The notes under the pieces: model-generated | What the model was told of the DNA's origin: nothing | Database searches by the model: none | Seen by the model: the letters and a program-made list of their open reading frames with translations, nothing else | Source of the DNA: an uncultured Lachnospiraceae bacterium | GTDB taxonomy: Bacteria > Bacillota > Clostridia > Lachnospirales > Lachnospiraceae | Direction of reading: 5' to 3' | Length of the DNA: 34,735 nucleotides | NCBI GenBank assembly: GCA_902763335.1 | Contig: CACWRR010000018.1 | Coordinates: 1-34,735, forward strand | Position numbers and translations under genes: made by a program | Shown here: positions 25,503 through 32,729 of the stretch, in pieces | Layout: every line of letters begins with the position of its first letter | Numbering within the stretch: position 1 is the stretch's first letter

Positions 25503-25505
25503 GAT

Positions 25506-26483
25506 ATGAAACCATCCGGAATAGGCGGACAGGCAGTACTTGAAGGTATTATGATGAGAAATAAGAACAAGTATTCTGTGGCTGTCAGGAAGCCGGACCA
25601 GACTATCGCACTTAAGGTGGATGAATATAAGGGTCTGACTTCGGGAAAAAAGATAATAGGACTTCCTTTTATAAGAGGAATTTTTAATTTTATAGATTCT
25701 ATGGTGCTTGGAATAAAGACACTTGCTTATTCTGCTGAATTTTATGAAGAAGAGGAAGAAGTCAAAGAGTCAAAGATGGATAAGGCTGTTGACAAGCTTT
25801 TTAAGGAAAAGGCAGAAGACGTCATCATGGGTGTGACTATTTTCATATCCATAGTTATAGCATTGGGACTGTTTGTAGTTTTGCCGAGTGTTATATCTGA
25901 TTTACTCAAAAACTGGTTTGACATTATATCGGTTTCTGTATTGTCGATTATAGAAGGTGTGATTCGTATCGCACTGTTTATTATATATATACTGTTGATT
26001 TCCATGATGAAGGACATCAAGCGTACATTTATGTATCATGGTGCCGAGCATAAATGCATAAACTGCATTGAAAATGGAATGGAACTGAATGTTGAAAATG
26101 TAATGAAGAGTTCAAGATATCATAAAAGATGTGGAACAAGTTTTATATTTATGGTAATGATAATCAGCATTATATTTTTTATTTTTATAAGAGTAGGCAA
26201 TCCTGTGCTGAAGATAGTAGTGAGACTGCTTCTGATTCCGGTTATAGCAGGTGTATCTTACGAATTTATAAGGCTTGCGGGAAGAAGCGAATCGAAGATA
26301 GTGAACATTTTGAGTAAGCCGGGAATGTTATTGCAGAAGATTACTACCAGTGAGCCGGATGAAGATATGGTAGAGGTAGCTATAGAGGCCGTATCAGCAG
26401 TATTTGACTGGAAGGAATACCTTGCAAATTATGACAAAGAAGAATCTGTGAAGGATGATGAAGATGGAAAAGAAGAGTCTTAG
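25506..26483 (+). CDS. DUF1385 (YqhQ-like) membrane protein
   Basis: A 325-residue membrane protein starting MKPSGIGGQAVLEGIMMRN, the conserved DUF1385 opening. Four hydrophobic segments are visible: about 105-130, 145-170, 215-235 and 240-260. Between the second and third lies the conserved HGAEHKCINCIENG with RYHKRCGTSF. Its role is unknown; it neighbours prmC and prfA in many clostridia. The start is ATG 25506. A TTG at 25458 would add 16 residues encoded by the hairpin insertion and is rejected. Its 3' end overlaps prmC by 20 bases. Confidence 0.93.
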   Translation: MKPSGIGGQAVLEGIMMRNKNKYSVAVRKPDQTIALKVDEYKGLTSGKKIIGLPFIRGIFNFIDSMVLGIKTLAYSAEFYEEEEEVKESKMDKAVDKLFKEKAEDVIMGVTIFISIVIALGLFVVLPSVISDLLKNWFDIISVSVLSIIEGVIRIALFIIYILLISMMKDIKRTFMYHGAEHKCINCIENGMELNVENVMKSSRYHKRCGTSFIFMVMIISIIFFIFIRVGNPVLKIVVRLLLIPVIAGVSYEFIRLAGRSESKIVNILSKPGMLLQKITTSEPDEDMVEVAIEAVSAVFDWKEYLANYDKEESVKDDEDGKEES

Positions 26484-27306
26484 CGAACTTCTTTGTATTG
26501 GAAAATCGATGCTCGAAAAGGAAAATGTTCCTGATGCCGGTTATGACAGCAGGGCATTGCTTGAATATATTTATGGAATATCAAAATCAGATTATTTTAT
26601 GAATCCGCATATGGAGGTGGATGCACGGCCGTATATGGATGCCATAAAAAAAAGGGCAGAACGCTATCCCTTACAGTATATTACCGGTGAACAGTGGTTT
26701 ATGGGATATAGATTTGAAGTAAATGAAAATGTGCTTATCCCAAGGCAGGATACGGAGCTTCTGGTTGAAAAGACGGCAGACATCATAAAAAATGTTTATG
26801 GTGGAAAATGCAGTGTGCTTGATATGTGTACAGGAAGCGGATGCATTGCAGTGAGCATAGATAAAATGTGTGGTGATGCTGATGTGACAGCGGTTGATGT
26901 GTCTGAAAATGCACTAAAAACTGCAAAAAAGAACAGTGAAAATAATGAAGCATATGTGAAGTTCATACTCAGTAACCTGTTTGAAAACATTGATGGTAAA
27001 TATGACGTTATAGTTTCGAATCCGCCGTATATCCCGACAAAGGTAATAGAAGGACTTATGCCGGAAGTGCGTGATTATGAACCGATGTTAGCACTTGACG
27101 GAGAAAAGGACGGACTGCTTTTTTATGAAAAAATTACAGAGCAGGCATGTATGCATCTGAAACACGGAGGATATATTTTATATGAGATCGGATGCGAGCA
27201 GGCACAGGCTGTATCAGATATTTTAGCTGAAAACAGTTATAGAGACATTAAGGTATATAAGGATCTTGCAGGTCTTGACAGAGTTGTGACGGCAGGATTT
27301 GAGTAA
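26464..27306 (+). CDS. prmC: release factor glutamine N5-methyltransferase
   Basis: A 280-residue methyltransferase. The N-terminal helical domain carries YPLQYITGEQWFMGYRF (68-84), which precedes LIPRQDTE. The SAM-binding motif is DMCTGSGCIAVSI (120-132) and the catalytic NPPY is at 186-189. It methylates the Gln of the GGQ motif in release factors, whose gene prfA follows 39 bases later. Start ATG 26464 is preferred over 26455 because AAGG lies at a workable distance. The gene begins within the end of the DUF1385 gene. Confidence 0.95.
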   Translation: MEKKSLSELLCIGKSMLEKENVPDAGYDSRALLEYIYGISKSDYFMNPHMEVDARPYMDAIKKRAERYPLQYITGEQWFMGYRFEVNENVLIPRQDTELLVEKTADIIKNVYGGKCSVLDMCTGSGCIAVSIDKMCGDADVTAVDVSENALKTAKKNSENNEAYVKFILSNLFENIDGKYDVIVSNPPYIPTKVIEGLMPEVRDYEPMLALDGEKDGLLFYEKITEQACMHLKHGGYILYEIGCEQAQAVSDILAENSYRDIKVYKDLAGLDRVVTAGFE

Positions 27307-27345
27307 GAATAGAAATAAACACAACATCAGAATGGAGAAATAGAA

Positions 27346-28422
27346 ATGTTTGATAAATTAGATGATTTACTTATTAAATATGATGAGCTTACCATGAATC
27401 TGAATGATCCACAGGTAATAAATGATAATCAGCGTTTTCGCAAGATGATGAAGGAACAGAGTGACCTTACACCTATAGTGGAGACTTATAAGGCATATAA
27501 AGAGAGCAGACAGGCTATAGAGTATTCTTTAGCAATCCTTGAGGAAGAATCTGATGAGGAAATGAAGGAGCTTGCCAAAGAAGAATTAAACAGTGCAAAG
27601 GCTGATGTAGAGAGACTTGAGGGAGAATTGAAAATATTGCTTCTTCCGAAAGACCCTAATGATGACAAAAACGTTATCGTAGAAATCAGAGCCGGAGCCG
27701 GTGGAGACGAGGCTGCTTTATTTGCGGCAGAAATATACAGAATGTACGTTCATTACGCTGAATCACAGAATTGGAAAGTGGAGACACTTGAAGTGGAAGA
27801 AATAGGAATCGGCGGAATGAAATCTGTAAACTTTATGATTACAGGTAAAGGTGCATATTCAAAAATGAAATACGAGTCAGGAGTACATCGAGTACAGCGT
27901 GTACCTGAGACTGAATCAGGCGGACGTATACATACTTCAACTATCACTGTTGCAGTTATGCCGGAGGCAGAGGAAGTAGACGTGCAGATAGATGAAAAAG
28001 ATATAAGAATAGATGTCATGAGAGCATCAGGAAACGGTGGACAGTGTGTCAATACAACAGACTCTGCCGTAAGACTTACACATTTCCCAACAGGAATAGT
28101 TATCTACAGCCAGACAGAGAAATCACAGCTTCAGAACAAAGCCAAGGCTTTCGCACTCTTAAGAGCAAAGCTGTATGATATTGAGTTGCAGAAGCAGCAG
28201 GATGCAGAGTCGGCAGAACGTAGAAGTCAGATAGGTACAGGTGACCGTTCAGAGAAGATAAGAACATACAACTTCCCACAGGGACGTGTTACAGACCACA
28301 GAATAGGATTGACACTGTATAAGCTTGATAAAATAATGAATGGAGATATTCAGGAGATAATAGATGCATGTATAGCTGCTGACCAGGCGAAGAAGTTAAG
28401 CCGTATGAATGAAGAGGGCTAG
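27346..28422 (+). CDS. prfA: peptide chain release factor 1
   Basis: A 358-residue class I release factor reading UAA and UAG. The GGQ motif is at residues 231-233 in [15 protein letters not shown]. The stop-codon recognition tripeptide appears as P-E-T in [15 protein letters not shown]. The closing [17 protein letters not shown] is typical. Ribosome site TGGAGAA lies about 8 bases before the ATG. It is the last gene of the conserved cluster, followed by a terminator. Confidence 0.97.
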   Translation: MFDKLDDLLIKYDELTMNLNDPQVINDNQRFRKMMKEQSDLTPIVETYKAYKESRQAIEYSLAILEEESDEEMKELAKEELNSAKADVERLEGELKILLLPKDPNDDKNVIVEIRAGAGGDEAALFAAEIYRMYVHYAESQNWKVETLEVEEIGIGGMKSVNFMITGKGAYSKMKYESGVHRVQRVPETESGGRIHTSTITVAVMPEAEEVDVQIDEKDIRIDVMRASGNGGQCVNTTDSAVRLTHFPTGIVIYSQTEKSQLQNKAKAFALLRAKLYDIELQKQQDAESAERRSQIGTGDRSEKIRTYNFPQGRVTDHRIGLTLYKLDKIMNGDIQEIIDACIAADQAKKLSRMNEEG

Positions 28423-28481
28423 ACACGGGAATCTTTTATATCTTGAAAATGCAGGTGGATATAGGAATAATATTTTAATGT

Positions 28482-28517
28482 AAACAGTCTTTGGCGTCAT
28501 GCCGGAGGCTGTTTTTA
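28482..28517 (+). terminator. Rho-independent terminator after prfA
   Basis: AAACAGTCTTTGGC (28482-28495) pairs imperfectly with GCCGGAGGCTGTTT (28501-28514) and runs into T's. It marks the end of the conserved core cluster. Confidence 0.75.
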
Positions 28518-28549
28518 AAATATGAAGTTTGTAATTATTACATAAAAAA

Positions 28550-28619
28550 GTGCAATTGCACATAAATTAGTAATGTATATTGAAATGAAAATGATTCAGC
28601 GGTAAAATAACATTACTAA
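28550..28619 (+). promoter_or_regulatory. promoter of the DUF4143 ATPase bracketed by an inverted repeat
   Basis: TTGAAA (28580-28585), 17 bases, TAAAAT (28603-28608). The promoter is enclosed by a perfect 10-bp inverted repeat, TTAGTAATGT (28567-28576) and ACATTACTAA (28610-28619), with arms abutting the -35 and -10 boxes. A separate perfect 12-bp palindrome GTGCAATTGCAC lies at 28550-28561. Both look like regulator sites or cruciform-forming sequence. No regulator gene is adjacent. Confidence 0.55.
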
Positions 28620-28654
28620 AATTCGTGAAATACACAAAAATAAGGAGTGGTATT

Positions 28655-29908
28655 ATGGAAATTAAGAGAGATTCATACCTTGAACAGTTAAAGATAAGAA
28701 AAGATAACGGAATGATTAAGATTATCACAGGAATCAGGAGATGCGGCAAATCATTTCTGCTATTTGTATTGTTTAAGAAATACTTATTGGAGAGTGGTGT
28801 AGATAATGACCATATCATTGAGATTGCGTTAGATGGAATTGAAAATGAGGAACTGAGAGATCCAAAGAAGTGTTATCAGCATATTAAAGATGTAATGAAA
28901 GATGACCAGAAGTATTATCTGCTCTTGGATGAAGTACAGTTTATGCCACGATTTGAGGAAGTGCTGAACAGTTTGCTTCGTATCAGTAACATTGATGTGT
29001 ATGTAACCGGCAGCAATTCTAAGTTTTTATCTAGCGATATTGTAACTGAATTTAGAGGCAGAGGAGATGAAATCAGAATTTATCCATTGTCCTTTGCAGA
29101 GTTCTATGCGGCTTTTGATGGAGATTATGATGATGCATGGGAGGAATATATGACATATGGTGGTTTACCACAGGTGGCACAATTCACTGTGGAACGCCAA
29201 AAGGCTGAGTATCTTAAAAATATTTTTAGCAATGTTTATATCAAGGATGTGGTAGAGCGAAACAGGATTCAAAATGTTGATGAAATAGGTACTTTGGTAG
29301 ATATTCTTGCTTCTGCCATAGGAGCACCTACCAATCCAACCAAAATATCAAATACTTTCAAAAGTGAAAGAGGCATTAATTATAGCAATAAAACTATATC
29401 CAACCATATAGATTATCTTGCAGAAGCGTTTTTGATTTCTAAAGCGAATCGGTATGATATTAAGGGCAGAAAATATGTAGGAGCAAATCTAAAATACTAT
29501 TTTTCGGATGTTGGACTTAGAAATGCCAGACTGAATTTCAGACAGCAGGAGCCGACTCATATTTTGGAGAACATTGTTTATAATGAACTGCTTGTTCGTG
29601 GTTACAATGTGGATGTTGGTATTGTGGATGTATTTGCAAAGAATAGTGAAGGAAAGAGGGTTCATAAACAATTAGAGGTTGATTTTGTAGTGAACCAGGG
29701 CAGTCAGAGATATTACATTCAGGTAGCTTATGATATGACCTCTGAGGAAAAACAGACGCAGGAACTTAATTCATTCCGAAATATTCCGGATTCATTTAAG
29801 AAGATTGTTATAGTGAATGGAACGAAAAAGCCTTGGAGAAATGAGGAAGGTTTTGTAATCATGGGCATGAAATATTTTCTGCTCAATGATGATAGTTTGG
29901 AGTTTTAG
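28655..29908 (+). CDS. AAA ATPase with DUF4143 C-terminal domain
   Basis: A 417-residue protein. The AAA_14-type ATPase has Walker A GIRRCGKS (26-33), Walker B YYLLLDEVQ (87-95) and the TGSNSKFLSSDIVTEFRGR segment (118-136) with the usual arginine. The C-terminal DUF4143 part (about 190-417) contains a nuclease-like stretch EVDFVVNQGSQRYYIQVAY, where the E-D and Q-V-A pattern loosely resembles PD-(D/E)xK folds. Such proteins are common, often multi-copy and linked to accessory DNA; function is unproven. The start is ATG 28655 behind AAGGAGTGG. It begins the accessory stretch. Confidence 0.88.
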   Translation: MEIKRDSYLEQLKIRKDNGMIKIITGIRRCGKSFLLFVLFKKYLLESGVDNDHIIEIALDGIENEELRDPKKCYQHIKDVMKDDQKYYLLLDEVQFMPRFEEVLNSLLRISNIDVYVTGSNSKFLSSDIVTEFRGRGDEIRIYPLSFAEFYAAFDGDYDDAWEEYMTYGGLPQVAQFTVERQKAEYLKNIFSNVYIKDVVERNRIQNVDEIGTLVDILASAIGAPTNPTKISNTFKSERGINYSNKTISNHIDYLAEAFLISKANRYDIKGRKYVGANLKYYFSDVGLRNARLNFRQQEPTHILENIVYNELLVRGYNVDVGIVDVFAKNSEGKRVHKQLEVDFVVNQGSQRYYIQVAYDMTSEEKQTQELNSFRNIPDSFKKIVIVNGTKKPWRNEEGFVIMGMKYFLLNDDSLEF

Positions 29909-29949
29909 TAAGGAAGGAGATAATATATTCCGATTGTGGTTACTGAGGA

Positions 29950-30025
29950 ACCGCCGTGTACCGAACGGTATGCACGGTGGTGTGGGAGGTCGGTAGATAA
30001 AATAATAATCTACCTCCTACCCGAT
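29950..30025 (+). mobile_element. group II intron remnant: domains V and VI only
   Basis: Domain V: ACCGCCGTG (29950-29958) pairs over 9 bp with CACGGTGGT (29973-29981), with a 2-base TG bulge and an upper TACC/GGTA hairpin with a GAAC loop. A CGC catalytic triad lies in the lower stem. Domain VI: GGGAGG (29984-29989) pairs with CCT-A-CCC (30016-30022) leaving A30019 bulged, the expected branch point, six bases before a GAT 3' end at 30025, over a GGTAGAT/ATCTACC hairpin. Only about 40 bases separate domain V from the ATPase stop, so domains I-IV and the reverse transcriptase are missing. The 5' limit of the fragment is unclear. Confidence 0.8.
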
Positions 30026-30049
30026 TACAACTTTTGATAAATGAAAAAA

Positions 30050-30091
30050 TTGAAAAAGGACATAATTATGGTATAATTAAGTTATAATTAA
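30050..30091 (+). promoter_or_regulatory. promoter and operator-like repeats of the antitoxin gene
   Basis: TTGAAA (30050-30055), 16 bases, TATAAT (30072-30077) preceded by TGG. The -10 box is covered by the inverted repeat AATTAT-GGT-ATAATT (30064-30078). TATAATTAA is repeated one helical turn apart (30072-30080, 30083-30091). Phd-type antitoxins usually repress their own promoter at such repeats. Confidence 0.6.
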
Positions 30092-30115
30092 AACATGAAT
30101 AAGGAGATGCATATT

Positions 30116-30376
30116 ATGCCACAAATAATTCCAATTAAAGATTTGAAGAATACGTCAGAGATATCTGATATGTGCCACAAGACAGAGGAGCCAATTTTTG
30201 TTACTAAAAATGGTTACGGTGATATGGTAATTATGAGTATGGAGATTTATGAATCAACCATGAGACAGATTGAGATGTGCAGGGATATAGAGATATCAGA
30301 AAAACAGATAGAGGCGGGACGGGTAAAGGATTCCAGAGTAGTACTTAGAGAAACGAGGGCAAGGTATGGCTTATAA
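30116..30376 (+). CDS. Phd/YefM-family antitoxin
   Basis: An 86-residue protein starting MPQIIPIKDLKNTSEISDMC. It has the PIFVTKNGYGDMVIMSMEIYE segment that defines the Phd/YefM fold, and a charged C-terminal arm (EKQIEAGRVKDSRVVLRETR) that normally wraps the toxin. The start is ATG 30116; AAGGAG at 30101-30106 lies inside the longer reading from 30095. It overlaps the toxin remnant by 11 bases, the usual coupling in these modules. With the toxin broken it is now an orphan or acts as a regulator. Confidence 0.9.
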   Translation: MPQIIPIKDLKNTSEISDMCHKTEEPIFVTKNGYGDMVIMSMEIYESTMRQIEMCRDIEISEKQIEAGRVKDSRVVLRETRARYGL

Positions 30377-30504
30377 ATTAAATGTTACAGAGCATGCCGA
30401 GGAATTGCTTGATAATCTAGAGTATCATTTTTGATGTGAGAGCAGATGGTGTAAATATAGTTGGTATTTTTCATCAGTTAGAGAATTATCAAAGTAAATT
30501 GTAA
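30366..30504 (+). pseudogene. ParE/RelE-family toxin, internally deleted and frameshifted
   Basis: ATG 30366 opens a reading frame of only 22 codons, MAYKLNVTEHAEELLDNLEY then stop at 30432-30434. From 30424 in the +1 frame the sequence continues IIFDVRADGVNIVGIFHQL and ENYQSKL to a stop at 30502-30504. These are recognisably the first and last parts of a ParE/RelE toxin of roughly 100-110 residues. The middle 60-70 codons, carrying most of the fold, are gone, and the junction near 30421-30424 shifts the frame. A functional toxin is very unlikely. Confidence 0.8.
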
Positions 30505-30698
30505 TATGTTTGGAAGAATTCTGAATCCGAAGGAAAAGTCAATTGTAAAAGTCCGTACAGGAAAAGAGGAACCGATGCAATGTATCAATTAATTATTATT
30601 TGCTCTACTAGTCGAGTAGTCAAGCTACAGGTACAAAATTTAAAATACATAGTATCTGAATTGTATTAAATCATGATATTTAAATGAAAGGAACATAT

Positions 30699-31511
30699 AT
30701 GTATATAATTTTTATTGATTTAGATGGAACTTTACTTAGAGATGATAACACAGTTTCAGATTATACAAAAAGAATTATCAGGCAAACTATAGAAAATGGA
30801 AATATTATAGTTTTCATGACAGCAAGATCCGGAAGATTAGCTGGAATTTCTGATGATGTTAAAAACTTAACAGATAAATATATTTTACATAATGGAGGAG
30901 AAATTATTGCCTCAGGAATTAATAGAAAATTCTATTTTAGTAGAGAAGAAACTGAAAAAATTGGATGTTTTCTTACTGAAAACAAAATAAAGACAGCAGT
31001 TATACTTGATAATGCATATTATGCAAATTATGATGTTAAAGAGGTATGGGGGGATATAGAAAAATTTCAATTTACAGATTTTCAACAGAGTAATTTTTGT
31101 GCACCTAAATTTTCAATTATCAATGAATGTATACAGGCTAATATGTTAATGAACTTTGGAAAAGTAACATACATAGATGAACAAAAGAATATAATTTTGT
31201 CACCATTTGGTATCGATAAAGGAAATGCAATAAAAGAGTATTTAAAGGAAGCGGATTCAGTAGAGTACAGAACGATATGTATTGGTAATGATATAAATGA
31301 TATTTCGGGTTTTGATATGTGTGATATTTCAGTAGCGGTATCAAATGGAGATAGTATAGTGATTGAAAGGGCAGATTTTATAACTAGTAGTAATGATGAA
31401 GATGGTGTTGCAAAATGGTTAGAAGGTTACATGTTAAATGAATTTGATCATTTTGAGGGCGAGATAGCCAATATACCTGCCGATAAAGTAAGTAATGATA
31501 CATATACGTAG
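30699..31511 (+). CDS. HAD-superfamily phosphatase, Cof type
   Basis: A 270-residue HAD hydrolase: motif I DLDGTLL with nucleophile D7 and D9, motif II FMTARSG, a cap domain in the middle, and motif IV CIGNDINDISGF, followed by SVAVSNGDSIVIERADFIT. This is the Cof/YidA (HAD-IIB) pattern, which acts on sugar phosphates, flavin or pyridoxal phosphates. The substrate cannot be assigned. The start is ATG 30699 with AAAGGA upstream; the reading from 30684 contains that site. About 195 bases upstream (30505-30698) contain no gene that I can support. Confidence 0.9.
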   Translation: MYIIFIDLDGTLLRDDNTVSDYTKRIIRQTIENGNIIVFMTARSGRLAGISDDVKNLTDKYILHNGGEIIASGINRKFYFSREETEKIGCFLTENKIKTAVILDNAYYANYDVKEVWGDIEKFQFTDFQQSNFCAPKFSIINECIQANMLMNFGKVTYIDEQKNIILSPFGIDKGNAIKEYLKEADSVEYRTICIGNDINDISGFDMCDISVAVSNGDSIVIERADFITSSNDEDGVAKWLEGYMLNEFDHFEGEIANIPADKVSNDTYT

Positions 31512-31559
31512 TGAAAGTAAAGTGTAATATAAAAGATTCAAAATAAAAAAAGGATAATA

Positions 31560-32231
31560 ATGATGAATACAAAACATAATAAATGGATGGTAAGATGGTT
31601 TATAATAATATATTTTTTTGGAGCAGTTCCGATTGGAGTTGTGGTTACAGCGTTAAGTCAAGTGCTTTCCTGTAGTTTGAGCAAGACAGAACATACCTTT
31701 TATACGTTGATGACGGCTTATTTGATAATAGGAATAATTGCCTTGTTATTATATGGCAAAGATATGTTATCTGAGATAAAAAAGGAAAACAGTGTTATGA
31801 TGCTTATAAAAAAGATTTTTCTTAGTTCGATGGTTTTACTTATAATAGAAGCTGCTGCAAATGTGATATATGGTATTCTTGGAGGTACAGAGACACAAAA
31901 TGAGAAAATACTAAATATCTCAATTAGAACCCCTATATTTGTTTTTGGAGCGTTACTTGTTATGGTGATTCTTGCACCGATAGTAGAAGAAATTATATTC
32001 AGATTTATATTACAAAATTATCTGAACAAAAAAGTAAGCCGGTACAGTTCAGTTGTTTCGATTGTTGGCACATCAATTATATTTGCGATGTTTCATGCAG
32101 GAGTAACACCGGAAATTACAGTATATATTGTTATAGGAATGGTATTGGGATTTGCATATAAAAAGACAGATAATCTTGTTGTTGTAATTGTGGCACATAT
32201 GATTAACAATTTGATTGCGTATCTTATATAA
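31560..32231 (+). CDS. CPBP-family intramembrane metalloprotease
   Basis: A 223-residue membrane protein with about six hydrophobic segments and the three CPBP (Abi/CaaX protease-like) motifs: EExxxR at E143, E144 and R148 (PIVEEIIFRF), FxxxH ending at H179 (FAMFH), and HxxxN at H213 and N217 (AHMINN). The family includes Rce1-like proteases and bacteriocin immunity or maturation proteins. No bacteriocin gene was recognised nearby. It has a good AAAAGGA ribosome site; ATG 31563 is an equally possible start. Confidence 0.9.
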   Translation: MMNTKHNKWMVRWFIIIYFFGAVPIGVVVTALSQVLSCSLSKTEHTFYTLMTAYLIIGIIALLLYGKDMLSEIKKENSVMMLIKKIFLSSMVLLIIEAAANVIYGILGGTETQNEKILNISIRTPIFVFGALLVMVILAPIVEEIIFRFILQNYLNKKVSRYSSVVSIVGTSIIFAMFHAGVTPEITVYIVIGMVLGFAYKKTDNLVVVIVAHMINNLIAYLI

Positions 32232-32290
32232 AGAGATTTTTCTTATAAGGGTTACCCAATAGGGTGGCAAAGTGTAACAGGGATGGTGAA

Positions 32291-32605
32291 ATGATGAAAA
32301 ATAAATTTCCTAGGAAATTAACACTTATTATATCGATTATAATCATAATCGCAATGGGATTATTCTGTTTTTCTCATTCAACATATTGGAAATACAATGA
32401 CTGGTGGATAGTAGGAAATGATATTGATTCAGTCAGTAAAAAGTATGGAGAATTTGACATTAATCTGGAATATCGAAAAGCGTATTATATTGGAAAAGAT
32501 AATTCTATCGTTATGCCCTCACATATAGAACAATATTATTGGATTGAAATTGATGATAATGGAATGGTTACGAACGTATATAAAGGCGGTCCGATAGGTG
32601 GGTGA
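32291..32605 (+). CDS. small membrane-anchored or exported protein
   Basis: A 104-residue protein of unknown function. After a basic start (MMKNKFPRKL) there is a single hydrophobic helix of about 17 residues (LIISIIIIIAMGLFCF), then an outside part rich in Tyr, Trp and Asp. The segment WWIVGNDIDSVSKKYGEFD and the ending IDDNGMVTNVYKGGPIGG resemble small SmpA/OmlA-like domains in which D-x-V-x-x-x-G-x-x-D recurs; this is only a likeness. The ribosome site (GGGATGG) is poor. It lies 59 bases after the CPBP gene and may share its transcript. Confidence 0.65.
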   Translation: MMKNKFPRKLTLIISIIIIIAMGLFCFSHSTYWKYNDWWIVGNDIDSVSKKYGEFDINLEYRKAYYIGKDNSIVMPSHIEQYYWIEIDDNGMVTNVYKGGPIGG

Positions 32606-32729
32606 CATATTTAATATAGGTTTTGGAATGATTCAACTATGCTTATAGTAATGAAACGTCTTGTTAAGCAGTGAAAGTTTATGACTTTTTCTATGTATAA
32701 AGGAGTAAATGGGAAGGAGAGGTAAATAT

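Noticed and set aside
25458-25505. TTG start giving 16 extra residues to the DUF1385 protein
   Set aside because: These codons belong to the hairpin insertion. The conserved family start is MKPSGIGGQAVLEG at 25506 with GGAG upstream.
28655-29908. DUF4143 ATPase as a firm anti-phage system
   Set aside because: The location is suggestive, but the family is widespread without an established defence role and no partner gene is recognisable here.
30506-30592. A 28-codon frame starting MFGRILNPKEKS after the toxin remnant
   Set aside because: No ribosome site and no recognised family. It is probably chance in decayed DNA.
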